From Rhodopseudomonas palustris (GTDB lineage Bacteria; Pseudomonadota; Alphaproteobacteria; Rhizobiales; Xanthobacteraceae), in the NCBI GenBank assembly GCA_016215605.1, contig JACRJB010000024.1, forward strand, positions 1-64,000: a stretch of 64,000 bases of DNA. Reading direction: 5' to 3'. Below the pieces are notes generated by a model. It worked only from the letters and a program-made list of their open reading frames with translations. It ran no database searches and was not told the origin of the DNA. The position numbers were made by a program, and so were the translations under genes. Shown in pieces: positions 9,434 to 20,226 of the stretch (position 1 is the stretch's first letter; each line of letters begins with the position of its first letter).

Positions 9434-10231
9434 CTAGCCCTTCCCCTTGGTCCGGAAGATCACCGGCAGGCTGAAGGTCAGGCCCTCGTCGGCGATCAAC
9501 GGCGGCGGCGCGGGGACCGGGTCGGAGCGCTTGACCATGTCGAGCGCGGCCTGGTCGAAGGCGGCGTCGCCGGAGCCTTCGACGATCCGGGTGGACAGCA
9601 CGTGGCCGACGCGGTCGAGCTCGAAGCTGATGACGATCCGCACGTTCTTCTGGTTGCCGTCCTTCGGATAGCGCTTGTGCTTGTCGAGATAGGCGACCAG
9701 CTCCTTCTGCCAGGTGGCGCGGATGCGCTGCGCGGCCTGGCCGACGCCCTGCGCGGGGGCGACCGAGCGCGGGCCTTCCTTGGCGGTCTCGTTGCTCGGC
9801 ATCGCGGTGGCTTCGGCGGCGACCGACTCGGTCGAGGCCTGCTGCTGCACCACCGCCTTTTCCTTCTGCTCCTCGTCGGGCTTCTTCTTCGCCTCCTGCG
9901 TGGTGACGACGCGGTCGGCCTCTTCGGTCTCCTGCGGGACGTCCTTCGGCAGGTCGGTTTCCTTGACCTCGGCCTTCTGCTCGTTCAGCGCCGGCGACGC
10001 CGCGGAGGCGTCGGTGTCCGGGCCCGGCGGCAGGTCGGTCGCCTCGTGCTTGGGCGACATCATCTCGAGGCCGACCTCGATCGCCGGCGCGCCGAGCGCG
10101 TCGTCGTCGAGATCGTCCGCCCGGTGCGCCAGCGCCAGCGCGGCGCCGCCGGCATGCAGCGCGACGGCGGCGACGCCGGCGATCAGCCACAGCGTGCGCG
10201 AGGGCTTGCGGGTGAAGTCGAAGTCGGTCAT
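9434..10231 (-). CDS. tonB: Energy transducer TonB
   Basis: A TonB-type protein of 265 residues that couples the inner-membrane proton motive force to outer-membrane receptors. Visible parts are a short cytoplasmic start, one membrane segment (LWLIAGVAAVALHAGG), a long Pro/Glu/Lys-rich periplasmic linker, and a C-terminal TonB domain with the family phrase YPKDGNQ and a final beta-rich region (TRIVEGSGDAAFD, ADEGLTFSLPV). I chose the ATG at 10231, MTDFDF, twelve codons inside the longest frame, because it sits just before the membrane segment. It is the last gene of the receptor-piuC-exbB-exbD-tonB operon, 102 bp after exbD. Confidence 0.88.
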   Translation of the reverse strand: MTDFDFTRKPSRTLWLIAGVAAVALHAGGAALALAHRADDLDDDALGAPAIEVGLEMMSPKHEATDLPPGPDTDASAASPALNEQKAEVKETDLPKDVPQETEEADRVVTTQEAKKKPDEEQKEKAVVQQQASTESVAAEATAMPSNETAKEGPRSVAPAQGVGQAAQRIRATWQKELVAYLDKHKRYPKDGNQKNVRIVISFELDRVGHVLSTRIVEGSGDAAFDQAALDMVKRSDPVPAPPPLIADEGLTFSLPVIFRTKGKG

Positions 10232-10333
10232 GCGCTCAACGTTTCGTTTGGTCGCTCTTGATAGCACAGCCGGAGCCGCTCCGGCCGCCGCGCGGTTGCG
10301 GCCGCGAGCCGCACCGACCCGATTACCACTTCG

Positions 10334-10783
10334 CTACTGCGCCCCCGGCGCCGCGCCGGGTACGCCTTCCAGCGCCACCAGCTTGATCTTGGCGTAGCCG
10401 CCGGCGCGCAGCATCTCCAGCACGTCCATCAGCTCGCCATACGGCACCGCGCGATCGGCGCGCAGAAAGATGAAGCGGTCCTTGGTCATATCCGGCATCG
10501 AATCCAGCGTCTGCACCAGATCGACTCGCTTGACCTGATTTTCGCCGATCGCCACCGCGAGGTCGGACTTGATGCTGACATAGGTCGGCTTGTCGGGTCG
10601 CTTCTGCGGCGTCGCCGTGGACGTCGGCAGGCTGACCGGCAGATCGACGGTCGACAGCGGCGCCGCGACCATGAAGATGATCAGCAGCACCAGGATGACG
10701 TCGATGAACGGCGTGACGTTGATCTCGTGGGTCTCGTCGAAATCGTCGTCGAGACCGTCGGAATCGTTCAGCGAGACGGCCAT
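10334..10783 (-). CDS. exbD: Biopolymer transport protein ExbD
   Basis: A 149-residue ExbD. It has one N-terminal membrane helix (TPFIDVILVLLIIFMVAAP) containing the conserved proton-path aspartate in FIDV, followed by a periplasmic domain ending GGYAKIKLVALEG. It forms the ExbB-ExbD motor for TonB. It starts 3 bp after the exbB stop, so the two are translationally close. Normal length, no oddities. Confidence 0.93.
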   Translation of the reverse strand: MAVSLNDSDGLDDDFDETHEINVTPFIDVILVLLIIFMVAAPLSTVDLPVSLPTSTATPQKRPDKPTYVSIKSDLAVAIGENQVKRVDLVQTLDSMPDMTKDRFIFLRADRAVPYGELMDVLEMLRAGGYAKIKLVALEGVPGAAPGAQ

Positions 10784-10786
10784 CGC

Positions 10787-11674
10787 CTACTCCGCCGCGC
10801 GCGCGTGACGGCCGCCGCTGCCGTGGCTGCGATCGAGATCGCGCGACAGCAACCGCCCCGCCGCGCCGGCGGCGCGCGCCACCATCTCGAGATAGACCTT
10901 AATCTCGCGCGAGAAGTGATTGTAGATGATCACCGCCGGGATCGCGGCGACCAGACCGATCGCGGTGGCGAGCAGCGCCTCGGCGATGCCGGGCGCCACC
11001 ACCGCGAGGTTGGTGGTCTGCGACTTCGAAATGCCGATGAAGCTGTTCATGATGCCCCACACCGTGCCGAACAGGCCGATGAAGGGCGCGGTCGCGCCGA
11101 TCGTGGCGAGGAAGCCCATGCCGTGGCGCATGTGCCGCGACTCGGCGCGGACGATTTCGCTGAAGCTCGACGCCGCGCGCTCCTTGATGCCTTCGTCGCT
11201 GGCGAGCCCGGCCGAGATCCGCGCCTCGCGCAGCGCCGCGGTCAGCAGCATCGACAGCGGGCTGGTCTTGTCGCCGAGCGCGAGCTGCGCCTCGGACATC
11301 GATCGCGCCTCGGCGATCGACTTCAGCGCCGTGCGCAGCCGCCAGCGGGCGCGGCCGAGTTCGATCTTCTTGGCGATCAGGATGGTCCAGGTGATCACCG
11401 AAGCCAGCGCCAGCCCGACCATCACCGCCTTCACGACGATGTCGGCCTGCAGGAACATCGACCACGGCGACAGTTCGGCGAGGCCCGGCGAGACGCTGCC
11501 GCTCGGCGTCGTCCCGGAGGCCGGCAACGCCTGGGCCGCGGTCGTCGTCGGAGCCGCAGCCCCGGGCTGCACCTGCTGCGCCGGCGCCTGTTGCGCGACG
11601 ATCGGTGCGGCCTGCGCCATCAGGACCGCGGCAACCAATGCGACGGCGATCGATCGAGTTTTCGACAGTTTCAT
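10787..11674 (-). CDS. exbB: TonB-system proton channel ExbB
   Basis: A 295-residue ExbB of the longer type, with an N-terminal signal-like segment and a Pro/Ala/Gln-rich stretch (residues about 25-60). Three membrane helices follow (around 75-95, 195-215 and 240-260), with the MotA/TolQ/ExbB signature around [18 protein letters not shown]. Its ATG overlaps the stop of the upstream piuC-like gene by 4 bp, indicating translational coupling. It is the motor partner of ExbD and TonB. Confidence 0.93.
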   Translation of the reverse strand: MKLSKTRSIAVALVAAVLMAQAAPIVAQQAPAQQVQPGAAAPTTTAAQALPASGTTPSGSVSPGLAELSPWSMFLQADIVVKAVMVGLALASVITWTILIAKKIELGRARWRLRTALKSIAEARSMSEAQLALGDKTSPLSMLLTAALREARISAGLASDEGIKERAASSFSEIVRAESRHMRHGMGFLATIGATAPFIGLFGTVWGIMNSFIGISKSQTTNLAVVAPGIAEALLATAIGLVAAIPAVIIYNHFSREIKVYLEMVARAAGAAGRLLSRDLDRSHGSGGRHARAAE

Positions 11675-12360
11675 ACTTCGGCCCAGTAGCGGATGAGGTT
11701 GTGATAAATGCCGGTCAATTTGACCGTTTCAGGGTCATCGCGTCCCAGCCGCTCGACCAGTGCCTGAATGGCGCCGTCGAGATCGTAGATCATGCTGCGC
11801 GCATGGGCATCTCGTATCATGCTCTGCAGCCAGAAAAAAGACGCGACCCGTGCACCGCGGGTGACCGGCGTGACCATGTGCAGGCTGGTCGACGGATAGA
11901 GAACGCAGTCTCCGGCCGGCAGTTTGACCTCGTGCGACCCGTAAGTATCCTCGACCACCAGTTCGCCGCCGTCATATTCGTCGGGTTCGGCGAGGAACAG
12001 CGTCACCGACAGGTCGGTGCGGATGCGCAGGCCGGTGAGCGGATCACCGCGCACCGCGTTGTCGACGTGGATGCCGAAATGGTGATTGCCCGCCGCCGCA
12101 TAGCGGTTGAACAGCGGCGGGAAGATCTGCAGCGGCACCGCCGCCGAGACGAATTTCGGATTGGCGGTGAGCGCGGAGATGACGCGGCGGCCGAGCACGC
12201 GCGCGAGCTCGCTGTCCGGCGGCAGTTGCTCGTTGCGCTTGACCATCGCCGACTGCGCGCCGGCGGTGGAGCGGCCATCCTCCCAGTCGGCATTGTCCAT
12301 GAGGTGACGGAACTCCGTCACCTCATGCTTCGACAGGACCTCGGGAATGCAAACCAGCAT
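11671..12360 (-). CDS. PKHD-type Fe(II)/2-oxoglutarate hydroxylase, PiuC-like
   Basis: A 229-residue non-haem iron dioxygenase. The facial triad is H98-x-D100 (FGIHVDN) and H161 (TSLHMV), with R171 as the 2-oxoglutarate-binding residue. The start at 12360 gives [10 protein letters not shown], the usual family N-terminus; the longer frame is not conserved-looking. PiuC-type genes commonly neighbour TonB-dependent siderophore receptors and respond to iron limitation (family knowledge); their substrate is unsettled. Here it lies 25 bp after the receptor and overlaps exbB by 4 bp, so it is embedded in the uptake operon. Confidence 0.9.
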   Translation of the reverse strand: MLVCIPEVLSKHEVTEFRHLMDNADWEDGRSTAGAQSAMVKRNEQLPPDSELARVLGRRVISALTANPKFVSAAVPLQIFPPLFNRYAAAGNHHFGIHVDNAVRGDPLTGLRIRTDLSVTLFLAEPDEYDGGELVVEDTYGSHEVKLPAGDCVLYPSTSLHMVTPVTRGARVASFFWLQSMIRDAHARSMIYDLDGAIQALVERLGRDDPETVKLTGIYHNLIRYWAEV

Positions 12361-12385
12361 GGCGACTCCAGTTCCGGCGCGCCCT

Positions 12386-14770
12386 TCAGAGCGCGCCGCG
12401 CAGGCTGAGCAACACCGAACGGCCCGGCGCGATGAACACGAACGGCGAGGCGCTGCGATAGAACGCATCGTAGTAGGTCGTGTTGAGGATGTTGTTGACC
12501 GACAGCTTGGCGGTCAGATGCTTGTCGACCTTGAACTCGACGAAGCCGTCGAACCGCCAATGGTCGGGCAGCACGTTGCCGTTGATGGCGCCGAAGGTGC
12601 CGCCGTAGATCTTCGACGCGTAGGTCGCCTGCCCGCCGAGCTCCCAATGCTCGTCGAACCTGTACTTGGTGAGCAAGTTGAACGACTGGTGCGCGATGTT
12701 GGCGAGCTGCGCGCCGACCTGGGTCGGATCGACCGACTGCAGCACCTGGCTTTCCATCAGCACCAGGCCGCCGAACACGCTCCAGCGGTCGGTGATCTTG
12801 CCGGCGGCCTCGAGGTCGATGCCGCGGACGCGATAGACGCCGGTGGAGAGGATGTTGCTGCCCACCGTCTCGCGGGCGTTCGACTTCTCGGTCTGGAACA
12901 GCGCGCCGGTCAGCAGCAGATGCCGGTCGAACAGCTCCCATTTGGTGCCGACTTCGACCGCCTTGTTCTGCTCAGGCGATAGCGCCTGGAAGGTGGTGTT
13001 GTTGACCACGAGGCCGCCATAGGCGGTGCCCGAGGCGTCGAGTTCGGCGCCGACCGGATTGGACGAGGTGGCGTAGGCCGCATAGACGCTGGCATAGGGC
13101 AGCGGCTTCACCACCGCGCCGACATTGTAGTTCCACATCCCGGACTGCACGCCGGTCGACGCCGTGCTGCTCTCGCCCTTGATGTTGTAGTCGTCGTAGC
13201 GCAGGCCGCCGTTGAGGATGACGACGTCGTTCCAGTTCGCGGTCTCGATCAGATACGCCGATTTGGTGTCGACCGTGATGTTGGTCGGATTGTAGGCGCG
13301 CTGCGGCGTGCTGGCGAAGCTGAGCTCGTTCGGCGGCGCCAGCAGCGACACCGTGACCCGGCCGCCGGTCTGCAGCCCGGTCAGCTCCGAATTGAGCCCG
13401 GCATAGGTGTCGCGCATCACCTTTTCCTGCGACACCTCGGCGCCGCCGATCAGCGTGTGCTTCACCGGGCCGGTATCGAACTTGTAGGTCAGGTCGGTCT
13501 GGTTGGCGAGCACGTCGGTGACCTGATAGCGGCTCTGCGAGGCGAGCTGCACCGTGGTGGCGGTCGGGTTGCTCGGCAGCGTGCCGATGTAGTCGAGCAC
13601 CGAGCGCGCCGCGCGCGAGCGGTTGCTCAGCGTCAGGTCCGGCGTGATGTTGAACTCGCCGATCACCGTGCCGAAATCCTGCTTTGCCTTCTGGAAGTCG
13701 CGATTGACGAAGCCGTAATAGGTCTCGCGCGGCACGTTCACGCTGGTCGAGGGCTTCCGCAGCGCGGTGTTGTAGGGCACGCCGAAATCCGGCAGCCCGT
13801 CGAGATCGGTGTGGACGTAGTTCGCGGTGATCTTGATGGCGTCGGTCGGGGTCCACTTGATCGCGCCGAGGGTGCCCCAGCGATCGTCGTAGACGTAGTT
13901 GCGGCCGGCGACGTTGGCCTTCTGATACAGGCCGTCGAACCGCACCGCGAGTGTCGGGCTCAGCACCTGATTGACGTCGACGGTGACGCGCTTGGTGGCG
14001 TCGGTGCCGAAGGTGGTCTCCGCCTTGGTGAAATTGCCCGCGGTGGTGGCCTGCTTGGTGACGATGTTGATGGCGCCGCCGGCGGTGCCGCGGCCGGCCA
14101 GCGTCGAGGCCGGGCCGCGCAGGATCTCGACCTGCTCGGTGAAGAAGTTCTCGCGGATCGACACCGCCGGATCGCGGATGCCGTCGATGAACACGTCGTT
14201 GCGGGCGTCGAAGCCGCGGATGAAGAAGCGGTCGCCGAAGGCGTTGCCGCCCTCCCCGGTGCCGAGCGTGACGCCGGCGGTGGAGCGCGCCACGTCGCGC
14301 AGCGAGGTCGCGTTCTTGTCCTGCAGGATTTCCTTGCTCAGCACCGTCACCGTCCGCGCGGTGTTCAGCACCGGTTCGGAGAACTTGGTGCCGGACAGCC
14401 GGTCGACCTTGTAGGGCGCGTCGGCGTCGGCATAGGGGTTGCGATCCGCCGACAGCGCGCCGGCATTGGGAAACGGCACCGGCGCCACCTGGGCCGGCTG
14501 CGCCCGCCGCGCCGCGCGGCGCAGCGCGGTGCGCGCCCGCACCTGATCCGGCGTCGGCTTCGCAGCGGCGGGACGCGGCCGCGCCACCGGCGCATCGACG
14601 GTCACCGGCGGCAGGTTCGATTGCTGCGCCTCGGCGCCGCCGATCGACGCCACCGCGATCATCCCCGCGACGGCCGAGACCTTGCGACCATAATGACTGT
14701 CGAGCTCATCGTTGAAAGTCCGAACAGACGCTTCCGCGCGTAACGATCTCGGTGCTTTTGCCGCATTCAT
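12386..14770 (-). CDS. TonB-dependent siderophore receptor (catecholate/Fiu type)
   Basis: An outer-membrane receptor of about 794 residues. The N-terminal signal region includes [19 protein letters not shown] Pro/Arg-rich linker leads into the plug domain ([32 protein letters not shown]). The 22-strand barrel ends in VLLSLRGAL with the terminal aromatic-rich segment FVFIAPGRS. The ATG at 14770 (MNAAKAP) is preferred to one six codons upstream, though the difference is not decisive. It is the first gene of an operon with piuC, exbB, exbD and tonB, so its own energy machinery is supplied. The ligand is inferred to be a ferric catecholate; this needs binding data. No perfect Fur or Irr box was found upstream. 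Confidence 0.9.
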   Translation of the reverse strand: MNAAKAPRSLRAEASVRTFNDELDSHYGRKVSAVAGMIAVASIGGAEAQQSNLPPVTVDAPVARPRPAAAKPTPDQVRARTALRRAARRAQPAQVAPVPFPNAGALSADRNPYADADAPYKVDRLSGTKFSEPVLNTARTVTVLSKEILQDKNATSLRDVARSTAGVTLGTGEGGNAFGDRFFIRGFDARNDVFIDGIRDPAVSIRENFFTEQVEILRGPASTLAGRGTAGGAINIVTKQATTAGNFTKAETTFGTDATKRVTVDVNQVLSPTLAVRFDGLYQKANVAGRNYVYDDRWGTLGAIKWTPTDAIKITANYVHTDLDGLPDFGVPYNTALRKPSTSVNVPRETYYGFVNRDFQKAKQDFGTVIGEFNITPDLTLSNRSRAARSVLDYIGTLPSNPTATTVQLASQSRYQVTDVLANQTDLTYKFDTGPVKHTLIGGAEVSQEKVMRDTYAGLNSELTGLQTGGRVTVSLLAPPNELSFASTPQRAYNPTNITVDTKSAYLIETANWNDVVILNGGLRYDDYNIKGESSTASTGVQSGMWNYNVGAVVKPLPYASVYAAYATSSNPVGAELDASGTAYGGLVVNNTTFQALSPEQNKAVEVGTKWELFDRHLLLTGALFQTEKSNARETVGSNILSTGVYRVRGIDLEAAGKITDRWSVFGGLVLMESQVLQSVDPTQVGAQLANIAHQSFNLLTKYRFDEHWELGGQATYASKIYGGTFGAINGNVLPDHWRFDGFVEFKVDKHLTAKLSVNNILNTTYYDAFYRSASPFVFIAPGRSVLLSLRGAL

Positions 14771-15024
14771 CTCGCCCAACGCCCCCATTGATGCAGTTGC
14801 TAATTACCTGCAGCTTTCAGTGGTATCGGCCGCGAAATAGAGGGTCAACGCGCGTGCGTCTTTGTCGCGCTGGAATCGTTCAAGATCAAAACGGTTCTAA
14901 ACAACGACCTCCGGAAACATCCTGAGGTGATCGCGCCGACATGCCGAAAATGCCGATCGAATAAGCATTTGCGCAGCGATTGCGCGCGCGGGTACGGTAC
15001 CTTGATAGTGGCGCGATGAGGCTG

Positions 15025-15270
15025 TTATTCCGTCGGCGGGCTCGGCGGCTTCATCAGCGAGAACAATTCGTCGACGGTCTGCTGCGCGATGACGCGAACG
15101 CGCTCGGTGTCCAGCGCGCCGCCGATCCTGATCCCGCCCACCACCGCGCGGATCTCGTCGCGAAACTCGCTGAGAAAGCGCAGCGGGTCCGGCTGATCAT
15201 TGGCGACGCGCGCGATCAGACCCGTGATCAGGATCTGGCACGCGATCATCCGCCCGTTGAGTTCTTCCAT
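15025..15270 (-). CDS. Small hypothetical protein, 81 aa
   Basis: I do not recognise the family. The protein starts MEELNGRMIACQIL and contains an amphipathic stretch, DPLRFLSEFRDEIRAV, then a Pro-rich tail (MKPPSPPTE). No signal peptide or membrane segment is seen. I placed the start at 15270 because TCCGGAG lies seven bases upstream; the longer in-frame extension is Arg/Pro-rich low-complexity translation. It stands alone between the siderophore receptor and the RND genes, and is transcribed away from the latter. Confidence 0.6.
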   Translation of the reverse strand: MEELNGRMIACQILITGLIARVANDQPDPLRFLSEFRDEIRAVVGGIRIGGALDTERVRVIAQQTVDELFSLMKPPSPPTE

Positions 15271-15675
15271 GCAGTGCTCCGGAGGACCGTGGCGAGGTGT
15301 GGGCCACGACCGCTGCGGCCGATATGACCGACCTCGGCAGCGCTGACAATTGGAAGAGTTCTCAACTGGCCCGCCGACCGCGTCGCCAGCCGTCGCCGAC
15401 GGCAGTGAAACGCGCGAAGCGGGTCCCCGCGAGCCCCGCTCTCCCTGCCGCTCGGAAGTTGTGGATCTGCCATGCGCCGACAGCGCCGAAATCGGCCTCC
15501 GCCATGCGCCAGAGAGCCATTTCATGAATGTTTGGCAATGTCGGATAATTTCAAGCGATATTGTGTTTACAGCCTCAGAACGGATTAGTTAGTTCCAGCC
15601 TATCGTTGGATCGCTGCCCGGGCTGGAGGGCGTCTTGCCAGCACGAATTCGGCGGCGGAAAGCATCGGATCAGCC
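15271..15675. other. Gap before the RND operon
   Basis: This 405-bp gap separates two divergent genes. Roughly 15525-15600 is clearly richer in A and T than its surroundings and is the likeliest place for the efflux-operon promoter. I cannot identify a defined operator, RNA or additional gene here. Confidence 0.4.
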
Positions 15676-16908
15676 ATGAGCAATCCCCGCGCCCTCCGCC
15701 GGGTCGTCGTTGTGCTTGCGTGTCTGGGAGGCGCCGGCGCCGGCGCATGGGCGTGGCAGCATCGCGGTGACCCGGCCCACGCGCAGGCGACCAGTGCGGG
15801 CGGAACCAAGGACCCCGGCAAGGGCCGCGGGCCGGCCGCCGTTCCGGTCACGGTGGCCACGGTGCAAAAAGCCAGTTTCCCAGTGATGCTGAGCGGCCTC
15901 GGCACCGTCCAGGGCTTCAACACGGTGGTGGTCCGGACCCGGGTCGACGGCGAGATCGACCGGATCGGCTTCAAGGAAGGTCAGATCGTCAAGGCCGGCG
16001 ACCTGATCGCGCAGATCGACCCGCGGCCGTTCCAGGCCTCGCTCGACCAGGCCAAGGCCAAGAAGGCGCAGGATCAGGCCAACCTCGCCAATGCGCAGCT
16101 CGACCTCGGCCGCTCGGTCAAGCTCGGCGAATTCGCCACCAAGCAGCAGACCGACACCCAGCGCTCCACCGTCCAGCAGCTCACCGCCCAGATCGAGGCC
16201 GACGAGGCGGCGATCGCCAATGCCCAGACCCAGCTCGACTATGCCAGCATCAAGGCGCCGATCTCCGGCGTCACCGGTCTGCGCCAGGTCGACAAGGGCA
16301 ACATCGTCAACGCCGCGACCCAGACCGGGATCGTCACCATCGCGCAGATCGAGCCAATCGCGGTGATCTTCACCGCGCCCGAGGAGCGCGTCACCGACAT
16401 CAACAAGGCGCTCGCTGCGCATCCGCTGCAGGTGATCGCGCTGTCGTCCGACGGCAAGACCAGGCTCGCCGAGGACGGCACGCTGGCGGTCGTCAACAAC
16501 CAGGTCGATTCCAGCAGCGGCACGGTGCGGCTCAAGGCGGTGTTCGCCAACAAGGACCACGCGTTGTGGCCGGGGCTCGCAGTGTCGACCCGACTGCTGG
16601 TGAAGACGCTCGACGACGCCGTCGTGGTGCCAAACGACGCGATCCAGCACGGCGCCGACGGGCTCTATGCCTATGCGGTCGACCCGGACAACAAGGCGCA
16701 GATCCGCAAGCTGCAGGTCGGCGCGGCCAACGACCAGACCACCGTGATCGAACGCGGGCTCGAGCCCGGCGACCGCGTCATCGTCGGCGGCCAGTACAAG
16801 GTGAAACCCGGCTCGACCGTGTCGTTCAAGGTCGCCGACGGCCAGCCGCCGCCCGCGCCCGCCCCAGGATCGCCCGCCACCGGATCGGCCGCCGGCGGAG
16901 CCCGCTGA
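15676..16908 (+). CDS. RND efflux periplasmic adaptor subunit (MdtA-like)
   Basis: A 410-residue membrane-fusion protein. An N-terminal hydrophobic anchor or uncleaved signal (residues about 9-28) is followed by the first lipoyl half (VRTRVDGEID). Next comes an alpha-helical hairpin rich in Ala/Gln (about 115-185), then the second lipoyl half and beta-barrel (YASIKAPISGVTGLRQVDKGN). The C-terminus is Pro/Ala-rich. It bridges an inner-membrane RND pump to an outer-membrane channel. The pump gene starts 1 bp after its stop. No outer-membrane factor gene is present nearby, so a shared TolC-type channel is presumably used. Confidence 0.92.
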   Translation: MSNPRALRRVVVVLACLGGAGAGAWAWQHRGDPAHAQATSAGGTKDPGKGRGPAAVPVTVATVQKASFPVMLSGLGTVQGFNTVVVRTRVDGEIDRIGFKEGQIVKAGDLIAQIDPRPFQASLDQAKAKKAQDQANLANAQLDLGRSVKLGEFATKQQTDTQRSTVQQLTAQIEADEAAIANAQTQLDYASIKAPISGVTGLRQVDKGNIVNAATQTGIVTIAQIEPIAVIFTAPEERVTDINKALAAHPLQVIALSSDGKTRLAEDGTLAVVNNQVDSSSGTVRLKAVFANKDHALWPGLAVSTRLLVKTLDDAVVVPNDAIQHGADGLYAYAVDPDNKAQIRKLQVGAANDQTTVIERGLEPGDRVIVGGQYKVKPGSTVSFKVADGQPPPAPAPGSPATGSAAGGAR

Positions 16909-16909
16909 G

Positions 16910-19900
16910 ATGAGCGGCGGCATCTCCTCTCCGTTCATCCGCTATCCGATCGCCACCTCGCTGCTGATGGCCGGCATTCTGTTCGTCGGCCTGGTCGCCT
17001 ATCCGCAACTGCCGGTGGCGCCGCTACCGCAGGTCGACTTCCCCACCATCCAGGTGTCCGCTTCGCTGCCGGGCGCCAGTCCCGAGACGATGGCGTCGTC
17101 GGTGGCGCAGCCGCTGGAGCGGCAATTCGCGCAGATCCCCGGCGTCGCGCAGCTGACTTCGACGAGTTCGCTCGGCAGCACCGCGGTGACGATCCAGTTC
17201 GACCTCAGCCGTGCCATCGATGGCGCCGCCAACGACGTCCAGGCGGCGATCAACGCCGCCGGCGGCCAATTGCCGAAGACGCTGCCGAGCCCGCCGACCT
17301 ATCGCAAGGTCAATCCGGCCGACTCGCCGATCCTGCTGCTGTCGGCGACCTCCGAGACGCTGCCGCTGACCACCGTCAGCGACTCGGTCGATGCCCAGCT
17401 CGCGCAGCAGATCAGCCAGATCACCGGCGTCGCCCAGGTGCTGATCGGCGGCCAGCAGAAGCCGGCGATCCGCATCCAGATCGATCCGGCGAAACTCGTC
17501 GCCAAAGGCCTGTCGCTGGAGGACGTCCGCAGCCAGATCGCCATCACCACGGTCGACAGCCCGAAGGGCAATATCGACGGCGCGACCCGCAGCTACACGA
17601 TCTACGCCAACGATCAGCTCACCCAGGCGAAGGACTGGAACGACGTCATCCTCGCCTATCGCAACGGCGGGCCGCTGCGGATTCGCGACATCGGCCGGGC
17701 CGTCGCCGGCCCGGAGGACGCCAAGCAGGCGGCGTGGGCCGACGGCAAGCGCGGCGTATTCCTGGTGATCTTCAAGCAGCCCGGCGCCAACGTCATCGAC
17801 ACCGTCGACAAGATCAAGGCGCAGCTGCCGCGCCTCGTCGCCGCGATCCCACCGGCGGTGAAGATCGCCGTGATCAGCGACCGCACCCAGACCATCCGCG
17901 CCGCGGTCGAGGACGTGCAGTTCACCCTGCTGCTGACGATCGCGCTGGTGGTGATGGTGATCTTCCTGTTCCTGCGCAATCTGTGGGCGACCATCATCCC
18001 GAGCATCACCGTGCCGCTGGCGCTGCTCGGCGCCTGCGCGCTGATGTGGGCGGCCGGCTATTCGCTCGACAATCTGTCGCTGATGGCCTTGACGATTTCG
18101 GTCGGCTTCGTGGTCGACGACGCCATCGTGATGCTGGAGAACATCACCCGCTACATCGAGGAAGGCGAGACGCCGATGGCGGCGGCGCTGAAGGGCGCCG
18201 GCGAGATCGGCTTCACCATCGTGTCGATCTCGATCTCGCTGATCGCGGTGCTGATTCCGCTGCTGCTGATGGGCGGCATCATCGGCCGGCTGTTCCGCGA
18301 ATTCGCCGTGACGCTGGCGATGACCATCGTGGTGTCGCTGGTGGTGTCGCTGACGCTGACGCCGATGATGGCGTCGCGCTTCCTGCGCAACGAGCACGCC
18401 GTCAAGCACGGCCGGTTCTACCAATGGAGCGAGCGCGGCTTCGAGGCGATGCTGCGCGGCTACGAGCGCGGCCTCGATCTGGTGCTGCGCTGGCGGCTGA
18501 CGACGCTGCTGGTGTTCTTCGCCACGCTCGGCCTGTCGGTCTATCTGTTCATCGCGATTCCGAAGGGCTTCTTCCCGCAGCAGGACACCGGGCTGATCAC
18601 TGCGAGTTCGGAAGCCGCGCAGGACATTTCCTTCGCCGACATGAAGGCGCACCAGGAGGCGCTCGGCAAGATCGTGCAGGCCGATCCCGACGTCGCGAGC
18701 GTGGCGATGGCGATCGGCGGCTCCGGCAGCGCGCTCAACACCGGGCGGCTGTTCATCACGCTGAAGCCGCGCGACCAGCGCAGCGCCAGCGCGCAGCAGA
18801 TCATCGCCCGGCTGCGACCGAAACTCGAACAGGTCGAGGGCGCGCGGCTGTTCATGCAGGCGGCGCAGGACGTCCGGCTCGGCGGCCGGCCGACCCGGAC
18901 GCAGTTCGAATACACCCTGCAGGATTCCAACCTCACCGAGCTCAACGAATGGGCGCCGAAGGTACTCGCCAAGCTGCAGACGCTGCCAGAACTGCGCGAC
19001 GTCGCCACCGATCAGCAGACCGAGGGCACCACGCTGACGCTGACGATCGACCGCGACACCGCCTCGCGCTTCGGCATCCAGCCGCAACTAATCGACGACA
19101 CCTTGTACGACGCGTTCGGCCAGCGTCAGGTCGCGCAATATTTCACCCAGACCAATTCGTATCACGTCGTCCTGGAGATCCTGCCGGAGCTGCAGGGCCA
19201 GCCGGACACGCTGAACAAGATCTACATCAAGTCGCCGACCACCGGCGATCAGGTGCCGCTGTCGGCCTTCGCGAAATGGACCACGGTGCCGGTGCGGCCG
19301 CTGTCGATCAGCCACCAGGGCCAGTTTCCGGCCACCACGATCAGCTTCAACCTGGCGCAGGGCGCAGCCCTCGGGCAGGCCACCGAAGCGGTGCAGCGCG
19401 CGATGGCCGAGATCGGCGCGCCGCCGACGCTGAACGGCAGCTTCCAGGGCACCGCGCAGGCGTTCCAGCAATCGCTCGGCACCGTGCCGCTGCTGATCCT
19501 CGCCGCCCTCGTCGTGGTCTATCTGATCCTCGGGATCCTGTACGAGAGCTACATCCACCCGCTGACGATTCTCTCGACGCTGCCCTCGGCCGGCGTCGGC
19601 GCGCTCGCCATCCTCATGCTGTTCGGCTTCGACTTCAGCCTGATCGCGCTGATCGGCGTCATTCTGCTGATCGGCATCGTCAAGAAGAACGGCATCATGC
19701 TGGTCGACTTCGCGATCGCCGCCGAGCGCGACGAGCACCTCAGCCCCGAACAGGCGATCCGCAAGGCGGCGCTCTTACGCTTCCGTCCGATCATGATGAC
19801 CACGATGGCGGCGCTGCTCGGCGGCGTGCCGCTGATGCTCGGCACCGGCACCGGCTCGGAGATCCGCCAGCCGCTCGGCTACGCCATGGTCGGCGGCCTC

Positions 19901-20050
19901 GCCGTCAGCCAGGCGCTGACGCTGTTCACCACCCCGGTGGTGTATCTGTATCTCGACCGGCTCTCCAACGCGCTGTCGAACTGGAGCCGCGGCCGACGTC
20001 CCGACGACGCCGGCGCCGCGCCGGGAGAGGTGAAACAGGCGGCGGAGTGA
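16910..20050 (+). CDS. RND multidrug efflux permease (MdtB/MdtC-like)
   Basis: A 1046-residue HAE1-type RND pump, full length. It opens with FIRYPIATSLLMAGILFVG (TM1) and carries the classical TM4 segment (VGFVVDDAIVMLENITRYIE), with Asp pairs for proton relay. The second half contains GIVKKNGIMLVDFAI and RFRPIMMTTMAALLGG. Only one permease is encoded, whereas enterobacterial Mdt systems use two (B and C), so this pump is probably a homotrimer. It is translated immediately after the adaptor. A candidate terminator lies about 180 bp downstream, just before the tRNA. Confidence 0.93.
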   Translation: MSGGISSPFIRYPIATSLLMAGILFVGLVAYPQLPVAPLPQVDFPTIQVSASLPGASPETMASSVAQPLERQFAQIPGVAQLTSTSSLGSTAVTIQFDLSRAIDGAANDVQAAINAAGGQLPKTLPSPPTYRKVNPADSPILLLSATSETLPLTTVSDSVDAQLAQQISQITGVAQVLIGGQQKPAIRIQIDPAKLVAKGLSLEDVRSQIAITTVDSPKGNIDGATRSYTIYANDQLTQAKDWNDVILAYRNGGPLRIRDIGRAVAGPEDAKQAAWADGKRGVFLVIFKQPGANVIDTVDKIKAQLPRLVAAIPPAVKIAVISDRTQTIRAAVEDVQFTLLLTIALVVMVIFLFLRNLWATIIPSITVPLALLGACALMWAAGYSLDNLSLMALTISVGFVVDDAIVMLENITRYIEEGETPMAAALKGAGEIGFTIVSISISLIAVLIPLLLMGGIIGRLFREFAVTLAMTIVVSLVVSLTLTPMMASRFLRNEHAVKHGRFYQWSERGFEAMLRGYERGLDLVLRWRLTTLLVFFATLGLSVYLFIAIPKGFFPQQDTGLITASSEAAQDISFADMKAHQEALGKIVQADPDVASVAMAIGGSGSALNTGRLFITLKPRDQRSASAQQIIARLRPKLEQVEGARLFMQAAQDVRLGGRPTRTQFEYTLQDSNLTELNEWAPKVLAKLQTLPELRDVATDQQTEGTTLTLTIDRDTASRFGIQPQLIDDTLYDAFGQRQVAQYFTQTNSYHVVLEILPELQGQPDTLNKIYIKSPTTGDQVPLSAFAKWTTVPVRPLSISHQGQFPATTISFNLAQGAALGQATEAVQRAMAEIGAPPTLNGSFQGTAQAFQQSLGTVPLLILAALVVVYLILGILYESYIHPLTILSTLPSAGVGALAILMLFGFDFSLIALIGVILLIGIVKKNGIMLVDFAIAAERDEHLSPEQAIRKAALLRFRPIMMTTMAALLGGVPLMLGTGTGSEIRQPLGYAMVGGLAVSQALTLFTTPVVYLYLDRLSNALSNWSRGRRPDDAGAAPGEVKQAAE

Positions 20051-20226
20051 GGCGGCCGCCGCGCCGGCAACCGAGCGGCGCTTCGTCGGATAACCCGCTG
20101 GCGGAGCTCTCGTGCCGGGCGGCAATTCTTCAACAGGAAGCTCTTGCGGCCAGAGGCCGACACCGTTAGAAGTCGCCCCACATCCGAGGCGCCGCGAATT
20201 CTTCCCGCCGCGCCCGGCACCGATGT

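Noticed and set aside
14880-14910. A half Irr/ICE-like motif (GGTTCTAAAC) upstream of the siderophore receptor
   Set aside because: Only one arm of the palindrome is present and spacing to the gene is long; not strong enough to call an operator.
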